A stretch of DNA of 64,000 nt from Toxotes chatareus (lineage: Eukaryota > Chordata > Actinopteri > Toxotidae): assembly GCA_016801885.1 (NCBI GenBank), contig CM028896.1:16958501-17022500 (forward strand), in the 5' to 3' direction. The translations under genes were made by a program, and so were the position numbers. The notes under the pieces were generated by a model. It saw nothing but the letters and a program-made list of their open reading frames with translations. It was not told the origin of the DNA and made no database searches. This document shows positions 1 through 12,700 of this stretch, in pieces (positions within the stretch are counted from its first letter, which is position 1; every line of letters starts with the position of its first letter).

Positions 1-3000
1 TGACTTTTTTCTGTTCAAAAAAAAACCATACTATACTATGATGTTTTTTATGACATTTTGAGGTCAAAAAATTTTGACTTTTTGTTCTAAAAAAACGCCA
101 TACTATACTATGACGTTTTTTATGACATTTTGAGGTCAAAAAAATTTTGACTTTTTGTTCAAAAAAACGCCATACTATACTATGACGTTTTTATGACATT
201 TTGAGGTCAAAAAAATTTTTGACTTTTTGTTCGAAAAAACGCCATATACTATACTATGACGTTTTTTATGACATTTTGAGGTCAAAAAATTTTTTGACTT
301 TTTTTGGCCGATTTATACGCCTTAGTATACTATGACGTTTTTTATGACATTTTGAGGTCAAAATTTTTTTTGACTTTTTCTGCCCGAAAAAAACGCCATA
401 CTATACTATGATGTTTTTTATGACATTTTGAGGTCAAAAATTTTTGACTTTTTGCCAAAAAAACGCCATACTATACTATGACGTTTTTTTATGACATTTT
501 GAGGTCAAAAATTTTTTGACTTTTTTCGTCAAAAAAACGCCATACTATACTATGACGTTTTTTATGACATTTTGAGGTCAAAAAAATTTTTGACTTTTTT
601 GTTCAAAAAAAACGCCATACTAAACTATGACGTTTTTTATGACATTTTGAGGTCAAAAAATTTTGACTGTTTTTTGCCAAAAAAAAAACGCCATACTATA
701 CTATGACGTTTTTTATGACATTTTGAGGTCAAAAAATTTGGACTTTTTTTTGCCCGAAAAAACGCTATACTATACTATACTTTTGACATGACATTTTGAG
801 GTCAAAAATTTTTTGACTTTTTTTGACATTTTGAGGTCAATTTTTTGACGCCTTTACTATACTATATGACGTTTTTTTATGACATTTTGAGGTCAAAAAT
901 TTTTTTGACTTTTTGTTTAAAAAAACGCCATACTATACTATGACGTTTTTTATGACATTTTGAGGTCAAAAAATTTTTTTTGACTTTTTGTTCGAAAAAA
1001 ACGCCATACTATACTATGACGTTTTTTATGACATTTTGAGGTCAAAAAATTTTGACTTTTTTGTTCAAAAAACGCCATACTATACTATACTATGACGTTT
1101 TTTATGACATTTTGAGGTCAAAAAAATTTGACTTTTTGTTCGAAAAAACGCCATACTATACTATGACGTTTTTTTATGACATTTTGAGGTCAAAAATTTT
1201 TTGACTTTTTTTGGCCGATTTTGACGCCTTACTATACTATGACGTTTTTATGACATTTTGAGGTCAAAATTTTTTTGACTTTTTTGCCCGAAAAAACGCC
1301 ATACTATACTATGATGACGTTTTTTATGACATTTTGAGGTCAAAAAATTTTTTGACTTTTTTGCCAAAAAAAACCATACTATACTATGACGTTTTTTTAT
1401 GACATTTTGAGGTCAAAAAAATTTTGACTTTTTGTTCGAAAAAACGCCATACTATACTATGACGTTTTTTATGACATTTTGAGGTCAAAATTTTTTTTGA
1501 CTTTTTTTGCGAAAAAAACGCCATACTATACTATGACGTTTTTTATGACATTTTGAGGTCAAAAAATTTTACTTTTTTGCCCAAAAAAACGCCATACTAT
1601 ACTATGACGTTTTTTATGACATTTTGAGGTCAAAAAATTTTTTACTTTTTTGGCGATTTTGACGCCTTACTATACTATGATGTTTTTTATGACATTTTGA
1701 GGTCAAAAAATTTTTTGACTTTTTTGCCCAAAAAAAGCCATACTACTACTATGACGTTTTTATGACATTTTGAGGTCAAAATTTTTTTGACTTTTTCTGG
1801 CCGATTTTGACGCCTTACTATACTATGACGTTTTTTATGACATTTTGAGGTCAAAAAATTTTTTGACTTTTTGTTCAAAAAAAACGCCATACTATACTAT
1901 GACGTTTTTTTTATGACATTTTGAGGTCAAAATTTTTTTGACTTTTTCTGGCCGAAAAAACGCCCTTACTATACTATGACGTTTTTTATGACATTTTGAG
2001 GTCAAAAAATTTGACTTTTTGCCCGAAAAAAACGCCATACTATACTATGACGTTTTTTATGACATTTTGAGGTCAAAAATTTTTTGACTTTTTGTTCAAA
2101 AAAAAACGCCATACTATACTATGACGTTTTTTATGACATTTTGAGGTCAAAAATTTTTTTGACTTTTTGCCGATTTTGACGCCATACTATACTATGACGT
2201 TTTTTATGACATTTTGAGGTCAAAAAATTTTTGACTTTTTTGCCCAAAAAAACGCCATACTATACTATGACGTTTTTTATGACATTTTGAGGTCAAAAAA
2301 TTTTTTTGACTTTTTTTGGTGCCCGAAAAAAACGCCATACTATACTATGACGTTTTTTATGAAATTTTGAGGTAAAAAAATTTTTGGACTTTTTGTTCGA
2401 AAAAACGCCATACTATACTATGACGTTTTTTTATGACATTTTGAGGTCAAAAAAATTTTGACTTTTTTGGCCGAAAAAAACGCCATACTATACTATGACG
2501 TTTTTTTATGACATTTTGAGGTCAAAAAAAGTTTTTTGACTTTTTTGCCCGAAAAAAACGCCTTACTATACTATGACGTTTTTATGACATTTTGAGGTCA
2601 AAAAAATTTTGACTTTTTTTTTTGTTGAAAAAAACGCCATACTATACTATGACGTTTTTATGACATTTTGAGGTCAAAAAATTTTTTGACTTTTTGGCCG
2701 AAAAAACGCCTTACTATACTATGACGCGTTTTTATGACATTTTGAGGTCAAAAAAATTTGACTTTTTTGCCCGAAAAAAACGCCATACTATACTATGACG
2801 TTTTTTATGACATTTTGAGGTCAAAAATTTTTTGACTTTTTTTGCCCGAAAAAAACGCCTTACTATACTATGACGTTTTTTATGACATTTTGAGGTCAAA
2901 AAATTTGACTTTTTGAGGTCAAAAAATTTTACTATACTATGACTTTTTTTTATTTTTGAGGTCAAAAATTTTTTGACTTTTTTTGGCCGATTTTGACGCC

Positions 3001-6000
3001 TACTATACTATGACGTTTTTTATGACATTTTGAGGTCAAAAAATTTTTGACTTTTTTGCCCGAAAAAAACGCCATATACTATACTATGACGTTTTTTTAT
3101 GACATTTTGAGGTCAAAATTTTTTTTGACTTTTTTTGCGAAAAAACGCCATACTATACTATGACGTTTTTATGACATTTTGAGGTCAAAAAAATTTTGAC
3201 TTTTTTGTTCGAAAAAAACGCCATACTATACTATGACGTTTTTATGACATTTTGAGGTCAAAAAAAATTTGACTTTTTTTGCCGAAAAAAAACGCTTATA
3301 CTATACTATGACGCGTTTTTTATGACATTTTGAGGTCAAAAAAATTTTTTGACTTTTTGGCCGAAAAAACGCCTTACTATACTATGACGTTTTTTATGAC
3401 ATTTTGAGGTCAAAAATTTTTTTGATTTTTGGCCAAAAAAAACGCCTTTACTATACTATGACGTTTTTTATGACATTTTGAGGTCAAAAAATTTTTGACT
3501 TTTTTTGGCCGAAAAAAACGCCATACTATACTATGATGTTTTTTATGACATTTTGAGGTCAAAAAATTTTTTGACTTTTTTTGTCCGAAAAAAACGGTAT
3601 ACTATACTATGACGTTTTTTATGACATTTTGAGGTCAAAAATGTTTTGACTTTTTATGGCCGAAAAAAACGCCATACTATACTATGACGTTTTTTATGAC
3701 ATTTTGAGGTCAAAAAAAAAGTTGACTTTTTTTGGCCAAAAAACGCCTTACTATACTATGACGCTTTTTTATGACATTTTGAGGTCAAAAATTTTTTGAC
3801 TTTTTTGGCCGATTTTGACGCCTTACTATACTATACGTTTTTTTATGACATTTTGAGGTCAAAAATTTTTTGACTTTTTTTGCCCGAAAAAAAACGCCAT
3901 ACTATACTATGATGTTTTTATGACATTTTGAGGTCAAAAAATTTTTGACTTTTTGGCCGAAAAAACGCCTTTACTATACTATGACGTTTTTTATGACATT
4001 TTGAGGTCAAAAAAAATTTTTTGACTTTTTTTTGCGATTTTGACGCCTTACTATACTATGACGTTTTTTATGACATTTTGAGGTCAAAAAAAATTTGACT
4101 TTTTTTGGCCGAAAAAACGCCTTACTATACTATGACGTTTTTTATGACATTTTGAGGTCAAAAATTTTTTGACTTTTTTTTCCAAAAACGCCTTACTATA
4201 CTATGATGTTTTTTATGACATTTTGAGGTCAAAAAATTTTTTGACTTTTTGGCCAAAAAAACCTATACTATACTATGACGTTTTTTATGACATTTTGAGG
4301 TCAAAAAAATGTTTGACTTTTTTTGGCCGAAAAAAACGCCATACTATACTATGACGTTTTTTATGACATTTTGAGATCAAAAAAAAATTTGACTTTTTTT
4401 CCCAAAAAAAACCGCCATACTATACTATGACGTTTTTTATGACATTTTGAGGTCAAAAATTTTTTTGACTTTTTTTGGCCGAAAAAAACGCCTTACTATA
4501 CTATGATGTTTTTATGACATTTTGAGGTCAAAAAATTTTTGACTTTTTGCCCGAAAAAAACACCATACTATACTATACTATGACGTTTTTTATGACATTT
4601 TGAGGTCAAAAAATTTTTTGACTTTTTTGGCCGATTTTGACGCTTACTATATACTATGACGTTTTTTATGACATTTTGAGGTCAAAAAAATGTAGACTTT
4701 TTTTGGCCGATTTTGACGCCTTACTATATACTATGACGTTTTTTATGACATTTTGAGGTCAAAAAAAATTTTGACTTTTTGGCCGAAAAAAACGCCATAC
4801 TATACTATGACGTTTTTATGACATTTTGAGGTCAAAATTTTTTTGACTTTTTTGGCCGAAAAAAACGCCTTTACTATACTATGATGTTTTTTATGACATT
4901 TTGAGGTCAAAAATTTTTGACTTTTTGGCCAAAAAAACGCCTTACTATACTATGACGTTTTTTGACATTTTGAGATCAAAAAAAAAATTTGACTTTTTGC
5001 CGAAAAAACGCCTATACTATACTATGACGTTTTTTGATGACATTTTGAGGTCAAAAAATTTTTTGACTTTTTGGCCGAAAACGCCTTACTATACTATGAC
5101 GTTTTTATGACATTTTGAGGTCAAAAAATTTTTTGACTTTTTTTGGCCGATTTTGAAAACGCCATACTATACTATGATGTTTTTTTATGACATTTTGAGG
5201 TCAAAAAAAATTTGACTTTTTTGCCCAAAAAACGCCATACTATACTATGACGCGTTTTTATGACATTTTGAGGTCAAAAATTTTTTGACTTTTTGGCGGC
5301 GCCTTTACTATACTATGACGTTTTTTATGACATTTTGAGGTCAAAAATTTTTTGACTTTTTTTGGCCGATTTTGACGCCTTACTATACTATGACGCGTTT
5401 TTATGACATTTTGAGGTCAAAAATTTTTTTGACTTTTTTTGGCCGATTTTGACGCCTTACTATACTATGACGTTTTTTATGACATTTTGAGGTCAAAACA
5501 TTTTTTGACTTTTTTTGGCCGATTTTGACGCATTACTATACTATGACGTTTTTTATGACATTTTGAGGTCAAAAAAATTTTTGACTTTTTTTGGCCGATT
5601 TTGACGCCTTACTATACTATGATGTTTTTTATGACATTTTGAGGTCAAAAAATTTTTTGTCTTTTTTTAACCGAAAAAATACCCCATACGTTTTTGACAT
5701 TTTTATGACATTTTGAGGTCAAAAAATTTTTTGACTTTTTTTGCCCGAAAAAAACGCCATACTATACTATGACGTTTTTTATGACATTTTGAGGTCAAAA
5801 AGAATTTTGACTTTTTTTGGCCGATTTTGACGCCTTACTATACTATGACGTTTTTTATGACATTTTGAGGTCAAAAATTTTTTTGACTTTTTTTGGCCGA
5901 GTTTGACGCCTTAGTATACTATGACGTTTTTTATGACATTTTGAGGTCAAAAATTTTTTTGACTTTTTTTGGCCGAGTTTGACGCCTTACTATACTATGA

Positions 6001-6146
6001 CGTTTTTTATGACATTTTGAGGTCAAAAAATTTTTTGACTTTTTTTGGCCGAGTTTGACGCCTTACTATACTATGACGTTTTTTATGACATTTTGAGGTC
6101 ATAAAAAATTTTGACTTTTTTTGGCCCATTTTGACGCCTTACTATG
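1..6146. repeat. AT-rich tandem satellite, ~75-bp unit
   Basis: About 80 head-to-tail units fill this stretch and continue past the left window edge. Each unit has a near-invariant core reading TATGACATTTTGAGGTCA, an A-run/T-run of variable length closed by GAC, a linker, and TACTATACTATGACG. Units run about 65 to 78 bp, and length varies mainly in the A and T tracts. The linker has several forms: GTTCGAAAAAACGCC and GCCCGAAAAAACGCC dominate on the left, while GGCCGATTTTGACGCC dominates from about 5.3 kb. The last complete units carry GGCCGAGTTTGACGCC. Short open frames inside are by-products of the repeat. Function is unknown; a pericentromeric or subtelomeric satellite or an expanded minisatellite would all fit. 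Confidence 0.97.
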
Positions 6147-6780
6147 CTTGACAGCACACCTTCTGGTTTGCTTGGGCCTTTTGACAAGTTACACACCTTC
6201 CAGGTGTTTTTGGCACAAAGTTCCCTCCTTGTGTTTCGCGGCAGAGGCACACTAACTCTACATTCAGCTTAGACTTCCACAGATTTGATTCATACGAGCT
6301 TTGGTTGAACTTTGTGTTTTTTATTAAGCTCAGAGATTTCAGAGCCAGTGTGAGAAGGAATGATGGAAACCCAGTGAATCTTTGCTTTACGGTCCTCCTT
6401 CCCATAGTCTGATGAAATCCGCATTGAGCTCAGGTCCGGCTGCTCTCACCGGAGTGATGAATAACTGGCTGTGAAGAGTCGAACAAAGATGGGCCTGAGC
6501 TTCTCCGTGTTGTCTTCTCTTTTATTGGCTGTGAACTCACACCGACTCTGATTCGCTGCTTTTGAGAAAAGGCGGAGCCGTAAAAACGAAAACAATCCGA
6601 ACCGAGCCCCGGAATGGACGGTGGCCGCGGCGCTTCGCCTGTATGTGCGGAGCCAAAATGTCTGCCTTACAGGTCAGTGGCAGGTTGCGTTTGTTTGGCT
6701 GGCTCAGCCCCCCGGTGGGCGGGGCCACTACGGGGCTTGAGTCACATGATCCGCGCAGAGCCAGGCTGACCAATTCCAAT
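6147..6780 (+). promoter_or_regulatory. cnnm3 5' flank and probable promoter
   Basis: Unique sequence begins sharply where the satellite stops. The first 300 bp are mid-GC with nothing recognisable. From about 6520 the sequence becomes GC- and CpG-rich, with an inverted CCAAT box (ATTGG) near 6523 and CCAAT near 6769, directly before the cnnm3 start. No TATA box is evident. In-frame ATGs at 6643 and 6658 could extend the protein, but a signal peptide begins at 6781. The transcription start is not determined. Confidence 0.5.
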
Positions 6781-9700
6781 ATGGTGGCCAGCTTGGCAGG
6801 TCTACGGTTCCTGTTGATGATATTGTTGTTCTGCGGGATCAGGTACGGCGCCTGCAGCCAGGAAGCTCCGCTGGTTCTGGGGCTGCGACTGGAAGACCCG
6901 GCGGGTCTGGTGTGCATGAAGGATCGGATTATCTCGGCGCCAGAAGGAGCCACGTTCAAGCTCCGTCTCTTCGGGGCTGATCTGAATGGAAGCTGGCCGT
7001 GGGTGGCGTTCGCAGGGGCAGCTGGCGGAGCGGCCGGGGCGGTCGGGGATGCGCCTGACCCGTGCGAGCAGGACTCCAGCCGCCGGGATTCCGCTTTCCA
7101 GGTGACGGGGGGGTTCGTCAAAGACGAGGACAACGGCGGGCTGATAACGGTGGAGGTCAAGCAGAGGAGCGACTCCGATGGGGCAGCTGACAGCGAGCAG
7201 ACCTACCACCACCTGTGCGTGCTGAGCGGAGGGAAATGGGCATCTGTGGGCCCGGACAGACTGCGGATAGACCCCGACAAGGGTCAGCCCGCAGACTACA
7301 TCCCGCCGTGGGGTCTGGCCGTGCTGATCGTGCTGCTGCTGGTGGTCTGCGGGGTGCTGAGGACAGTGAACCTGAGCCTGCTGTGGCTGGACCCTGTGGA
7401 GCTTTACGTCCTTCACAGCTGCGGATCCGAGGAGGAGAAACGAGCCGCCAAGCGCCTGGAGCCGATCCGGAGGAGGGGAAACTTCCTGGTAAGTCTGAAA
7501 ACAGGACGGAGATTCGCAGCGAGGCAAACACTAACCTGCTCCTCTTTTCCACCCTCTCTCCCTCCCAGACGTGCTCTCTGCTGTTCCTGTGTGCTGTGGG
7601 ACACTCGGTCCTGGGGGTGCTCCTGTACCGGGCGCTGGGCTCCATCCTCTCCGCGGTCTTCACCAGCGGCTTCCTCATCTTCTTCCTGGCTGAGCTGGCT
7701 CCTCACATTGTGTGCTCCGGTTATGGCTTCCAGCTGGCGCCGGCTCTCACCTGGCTGGCCCAGGTTTGTTTGCTGCTCACCTTCCCCCTGTCCTGCCCTC
7801 TGGGCCTGATCCTAGACCTGGGACTGAGGAGGGACATCAGCACCTGTGGGATAAGGGAGAGGGCCATGGAGATGATCCGCACGAGCGTCAATGATCCTTA
7901 CAGGTGAAAACACACAAATTCACACATATATATGCACACTTAAACCCAGCTGTTCATGTACACATGTGACAGTATGTGGAAAAAAACAATGTGGGAATAA
8001 ATTCACAGTCTCAGCTGCTTCAAGCTTGTTGTTTTAAAACAAACATGTAATGAATCCAAAGACCCAGTCCTCACTTTCTGTTTCCATCCATCTTCTTTGC
8101 TTTTTTTTATTTGCCATTAACTACATGTTAAACATGCATTTTATTGTCATTAGCGTGACCAGGATCATGTCTCCCTGTGTCTTTTTGTGCAGTGAGTTTG
8201 TGAAGGAGGAGTTCAGCCGCGGGACGCTGCGCATTAAGACGGTGGAGGACATCCTCACTCCTCTGAAGGACTGCTTCATGCTGCCCAGCTCGGCCGTCCT
8301 GGACTTCTCCACCATGTCTGAGATCATGCAGAGCGGATACACGAGGGTTCCCATTTACGAGGAGGAGAGGTGGGAGCAGGAAAACCTCCGAGGCCCGGGG
8401 CCAGAAATGATCAACTGTTTTCACATTTTATCTGTTGAACAATCAATTAATTATTAAAGAAAATAATTGTCAGATGTATTGATAAAGAAAATGATTGGTT
8501 ACAGCATCACAGTTCTCGGCAAATTATCAGTGTGTTACATAACTTAAATGTCATATTATAAAGCAGTTACCGGCCACTTTAATAAAAAGTAGAACACAGG
8601 TTAAAAAGCTTTGTTAACAGTGTGAGGACAACCCTGCATTTAGCGTCCCGTCTTGTACGTGGCTTTACGTTCGGTGTCCGGTCACCAACATGTGTTTGCT
8701 TTTCCAGGTCCAACATCGTGGAAATCCTGTACGTGAAGGATCTGGCTCTGGTGGACCCAGATGACTGCACCCCCATGACGACTATCACCAAGTTCTACAA
8801 TCACCCGCTGCACTTTGTCTTCAACGACACCAAACTGGACGCCATGCTGGAGGAGTTCAAGAAAGGTGTGTGTCCACACTCAGGCGCACATCTGCGCCGC
8901 TGACCTGAGACACTGTTTTAGCCTCCGTCCCTCCACAGCGTCCCCACAGGTCTCCCTCTGTTCCAGAACCAGGACTTTAAGTGTTAAAGCTGAAAATTAA
9001 ACAGTAGTTTATACAAGTGGAGACAGAAATCTCAAAACCAAACCTGGAAACTGAAGCTTTTAATGAATTAATGAATTATTAATGAACACAGATCTCTTTG
9101 GAATAAAATTTACTAGCGAAGGGCATTGAGCAGCACCGTGGCTAACCAACTTTTCAGCACAACGTGTGGAAACATTTTGCAGTAGAAACACAACAAAGAC
9201 AGCAACATGCAGCAACGTGCGATTTGTGTGAAAAAATGTAAATTTACTGAAGGAATGCTTTCTGCCATTTGACCTCTGACCTTTTCACGTCTTTCAGGCA
9301 ACTCTCACATGGCCATCGTCCAGAAGGTCAACAACGAGGGGGAGGGAGATCCTTTCTACGAGGTGCTGGGATTGGTCACCTTAGAGGACGTCATCGAGGA
9401 GATCATCAAGTCAGAGATCCTGGATGAATCTGACGGCTACTGTAAGTTTCTGTAAATGTGGTTTTTGCTTTTTATATCTTCTGAGATGTTTTTATGAACA
9501 CTTGTGGCCCTTCGTCTCGTCCTGTAGTGGACAGGAAAGTGAAGCGTCCCCTCCCTCAGCTGGAGATTCCTCTGGAGCCGCGCAGCGTCCATGAGGAGTT
9601 TTCTCTTTTCAAGCCTCCTGAAGGAGAACCCAAGATCCGCACCTCGCCACAGCTGCTGCTGGCGACACACCGCTTCCTGTCCAGAGGTGTGTGTGTGTGT

Positions 9701-12700
9701 GTGTGTGTGTGGGGGGGGGGGGTCTGTGAATATTTACTTTCGTGTGTTTATGTATGTGACAGAACAGACAGACTGCGTGAGGTTACTGTAGTAAATGAGT
9801 CACAGTTTAACACGCACATGTAATGATTACGTCTGATTGTATATTGTCAGGGTGAGATGGAAGGGAGGAAATGTCAGAGTGAATCTGTTGCTGCAGAAAC
9901 TTTCTGGTCAGTGGAGGCAGGTCAGAGACGTGCTTCACCTGGAAAGTGTCACTGAAATCACATGCATTTCTCACTTACAGCGTCTTTAATGGAAATCACT
10001 GGACTTAGCAGCAGACAAGTGTCTGACTTTAACTCCAGGAAAAAAAAAACATCTGGTTTCAGAGACACAGTCTGGGCTGTAGTGTCTGGATCGGCTCTGA
10101 CCTTGAGCCTAAACTGCTGCAGTGTGATTGGTGTGTTTATGTCACAGTAAAATACAGTGATTTGATCAGTGCGACAGATTTTAAAGGTAAAGTATTTTCT
10201 ACAGTTCTGTGTTACAATTCAGCTGTAGGCTTAAGGCTCAGTGTTGATGTATTAATGTCTGAGAATCAGTTCAACACACACAAACACACAAACTGCTACA
10301 GGTCATTTCAGGTTAACAGTGTGTTTGTCTAGACAAGTTTGATCGAGTGAGGTTTACTGGATCCTCTCTCTGCCCTTTGACCCCTGTAGAAGTGGAGCAC
10401 TTCAGCCCCGGACGTGTGTCCGAGAAGGTCCTGTTCCACCTGCTCCGTCACCCCAGTGTCAACCAGGAAGTGCACTTTGACCCCAACAACCGTCTGAGCC
10501 CGGGCCACTATCTCTACACTCGCAACCACCCTGTGGACTACTTCATCCTGCTGCTGCAGGTATGTGCTCGAGTTCAGACACGTCCGCCTCAGCGTTGTAT
10601 TTGCAGAATCATCCTCAGGCACAAGCCAAACATTCGTCTCCTAACTTTCCAGGAAAGGAATCAACAACTGAAGTCAAGGAATCAGACATGAGCCGTTTAT
10701 TTATTTCCCTTTTTAATTTGAGGACAAATTAAAAAGGGAACATAAAGTCTATCTTAAAGACATAAATAAATACATAAATAACAGTAATGATAAGAAACAT
10801 CAGTAAGAACAGACACACAACGCTAACACAAAGGTAATCATTTAACAAATGGTTTATAACAGTTTATAATGTAGTTATAAACCTCTGTTGTGCCTCACTA
10901 CAGACTGTTTATGAATGCACGGTATTTGTCAACTTGTCAACTTTGTAACTTCTCCTATGAAAATAGATTTTATATTATTACAGCTGTGTTTTACTTAGAT
11001 CTGCTTACAACTAAAACGTGTTTCAAACGACGACTGGTGTCTGTCGTGTGCAGCATCACTGTATTTATCTTTATTACAAACCTGTTGTTCTTAGAAACTG
11101 TGTGTAAATAACTACACTACACAACACACTCTAAAAACACACACATCGAAGTGACACTGAAGTCTGAAGCTGCCTGTTTGTTCTCAGGGCCGTGTGGAGG
11201 TGGAGATCGGGAAAGAGGGGCTGAAGTTTGAAAATGGGGCGTTCACGTACTACGGTGTTTCTGCTTTAACGCTGCCATCTTCAGGTGAGACCGCGAGCTG
11301 CAGGAGGGGGAGATCTCCTATAAGGAAGAATTTAAATCAGTTTACATCTGATTTAATAACAACAAACAAAAGACGTATATAAAATATAAAAGTCTACAGA
11401 CACTTTAAACACACCCTGTGTGTGTGTGTGTGTGTGTGTTATAACAGTGCACCAGTCTCCAGTGTCGACCCAGCGTCACTCTCCCAGGGATCCCTTTGAG
11501 CCAGCAGACGCCACCAGCCCGTCCAGCTATTGTCCTGACTACACCGTCCGAGCTCTCACTGACCTGCAGCTCATACGGGTGTGTGTGTGTGTGTGTGTGA
11601 GAGTTAATGAGACCAGGATGTCTTACACAGACTGAAGGTGTGAGTGAGCAGTGGACAGATGTTTACAGGGATCCAGTCTGAGGAAACAGGCTCTGACCGA
11701 CTTACTGATTTCGCGTGTCCGTGTGTTGCAGGTGACACGTCTGCAGTATTTGAACGCTCTCATGGCGTCACGCGTCGGCCAGAGCCCAGATCCTCCTGAG
11801 ATTAAGATCCTGCCCAACAGTCAGACCAAGCTGCTCAACAACAGAAACACCACACAAGGTAGCTTTGCTCAAAACGCTGTGTGACCTCCAGGCTCTGCTG
11901 GATCTCTAACACTGCTGATGATAAATCGCACTCAAACTCTTTTGAATACGGTTTTACAAAAGGCCTTTGTAGGATTTTTAGGAATGTACTTTCCTGTTTG
12001 CCTTCAGCTGAACTAAAATACTTTTCTCTCTCTCCTTTTTTTTTCCTCCTTGCGTGCCTCCGTGTCTCCTCTCTCCTCTGGCTCGTTCAGAGTTTCCTGT
12101 AAACTTTTCATTCTTTGATACCATTGAGAACTACTGTTAGTACTGTTTTTGCATGAGGTAAATGAAATGCAGCCTGTCTGTGGCATGACAGCAGACACAG
12201 ACTGTACATCACACACACACACACACACACACAAAATAACGTCCCTCTCTTCTTCAAAGTGTCACAGGACTGTTTTTACCCTTTACCTTTTCAAACAGTC
12301 TCAGTGGCTGTTTTTTTTATTTTCATGGGACAAGTTTCTTGTCTGGATTCAGGATCAGGATGTACGTACATGTGTGTGTTGTGTTTGTGTGTGTGTGTGC
12401 GTGCGTGTGTGTGAGGCTCTTTAACCTCCCTCTTCGTCCTGTGTCCTTCCTCACTTCTCCCTGTTGGGTCTGTGACCCCTCACAGCTGTCGTCCATGTCT
12501 CTCATTGTGTTTTCTCATTAACTCTGTGTCTGATTCGCTTCCCTCCATGAACCAGAAGCTGCAGCTGTTGTAATGTTATAGTAAATTGCGAGGGATGAAA
12601 CGTGTCCTCAGGTGAACAGCTTTCTGCTCAGAACTGTGTCGTAGAGACGATGAATTGTTTTATGCTTTCACTGACTGGTCACGTGATCACTGACACAATA

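Noticed and set aside
1687..5110. Short frames of Lys/Phe/Ser-rich repeats inside the satellite
   Set aside because: They follow the repeat period, shift frame with A/T tract length and have no start or splice context.
1..6146. CRISPR-like array
   Set aside because: Unit length, AT tracts, lack of unique spacers and the eukaryotic setting identify a satellite.
1..6146. Nuclear receptor response elements from the AGGTCA in each satellite unit
   Set aside because: Half-sites are isolated and embedded in an invariant repeat; nothing shows a receptor-type spacing under selection.
6142..6405. Minus-strand Cys-rich frame of 87 residues beside the satellite
   Set aside because: It ends at the array edge, has no recognisable domain and no splice or promoter support.
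6537..7678. Long minus-strand and out-of-frame plus-strand frames over cnnm3 exon 1
   Set aside because: GC-rich coding exons commonly open shadow frames; the cnnm3 frame alone shows family similarity and a signal peptide.
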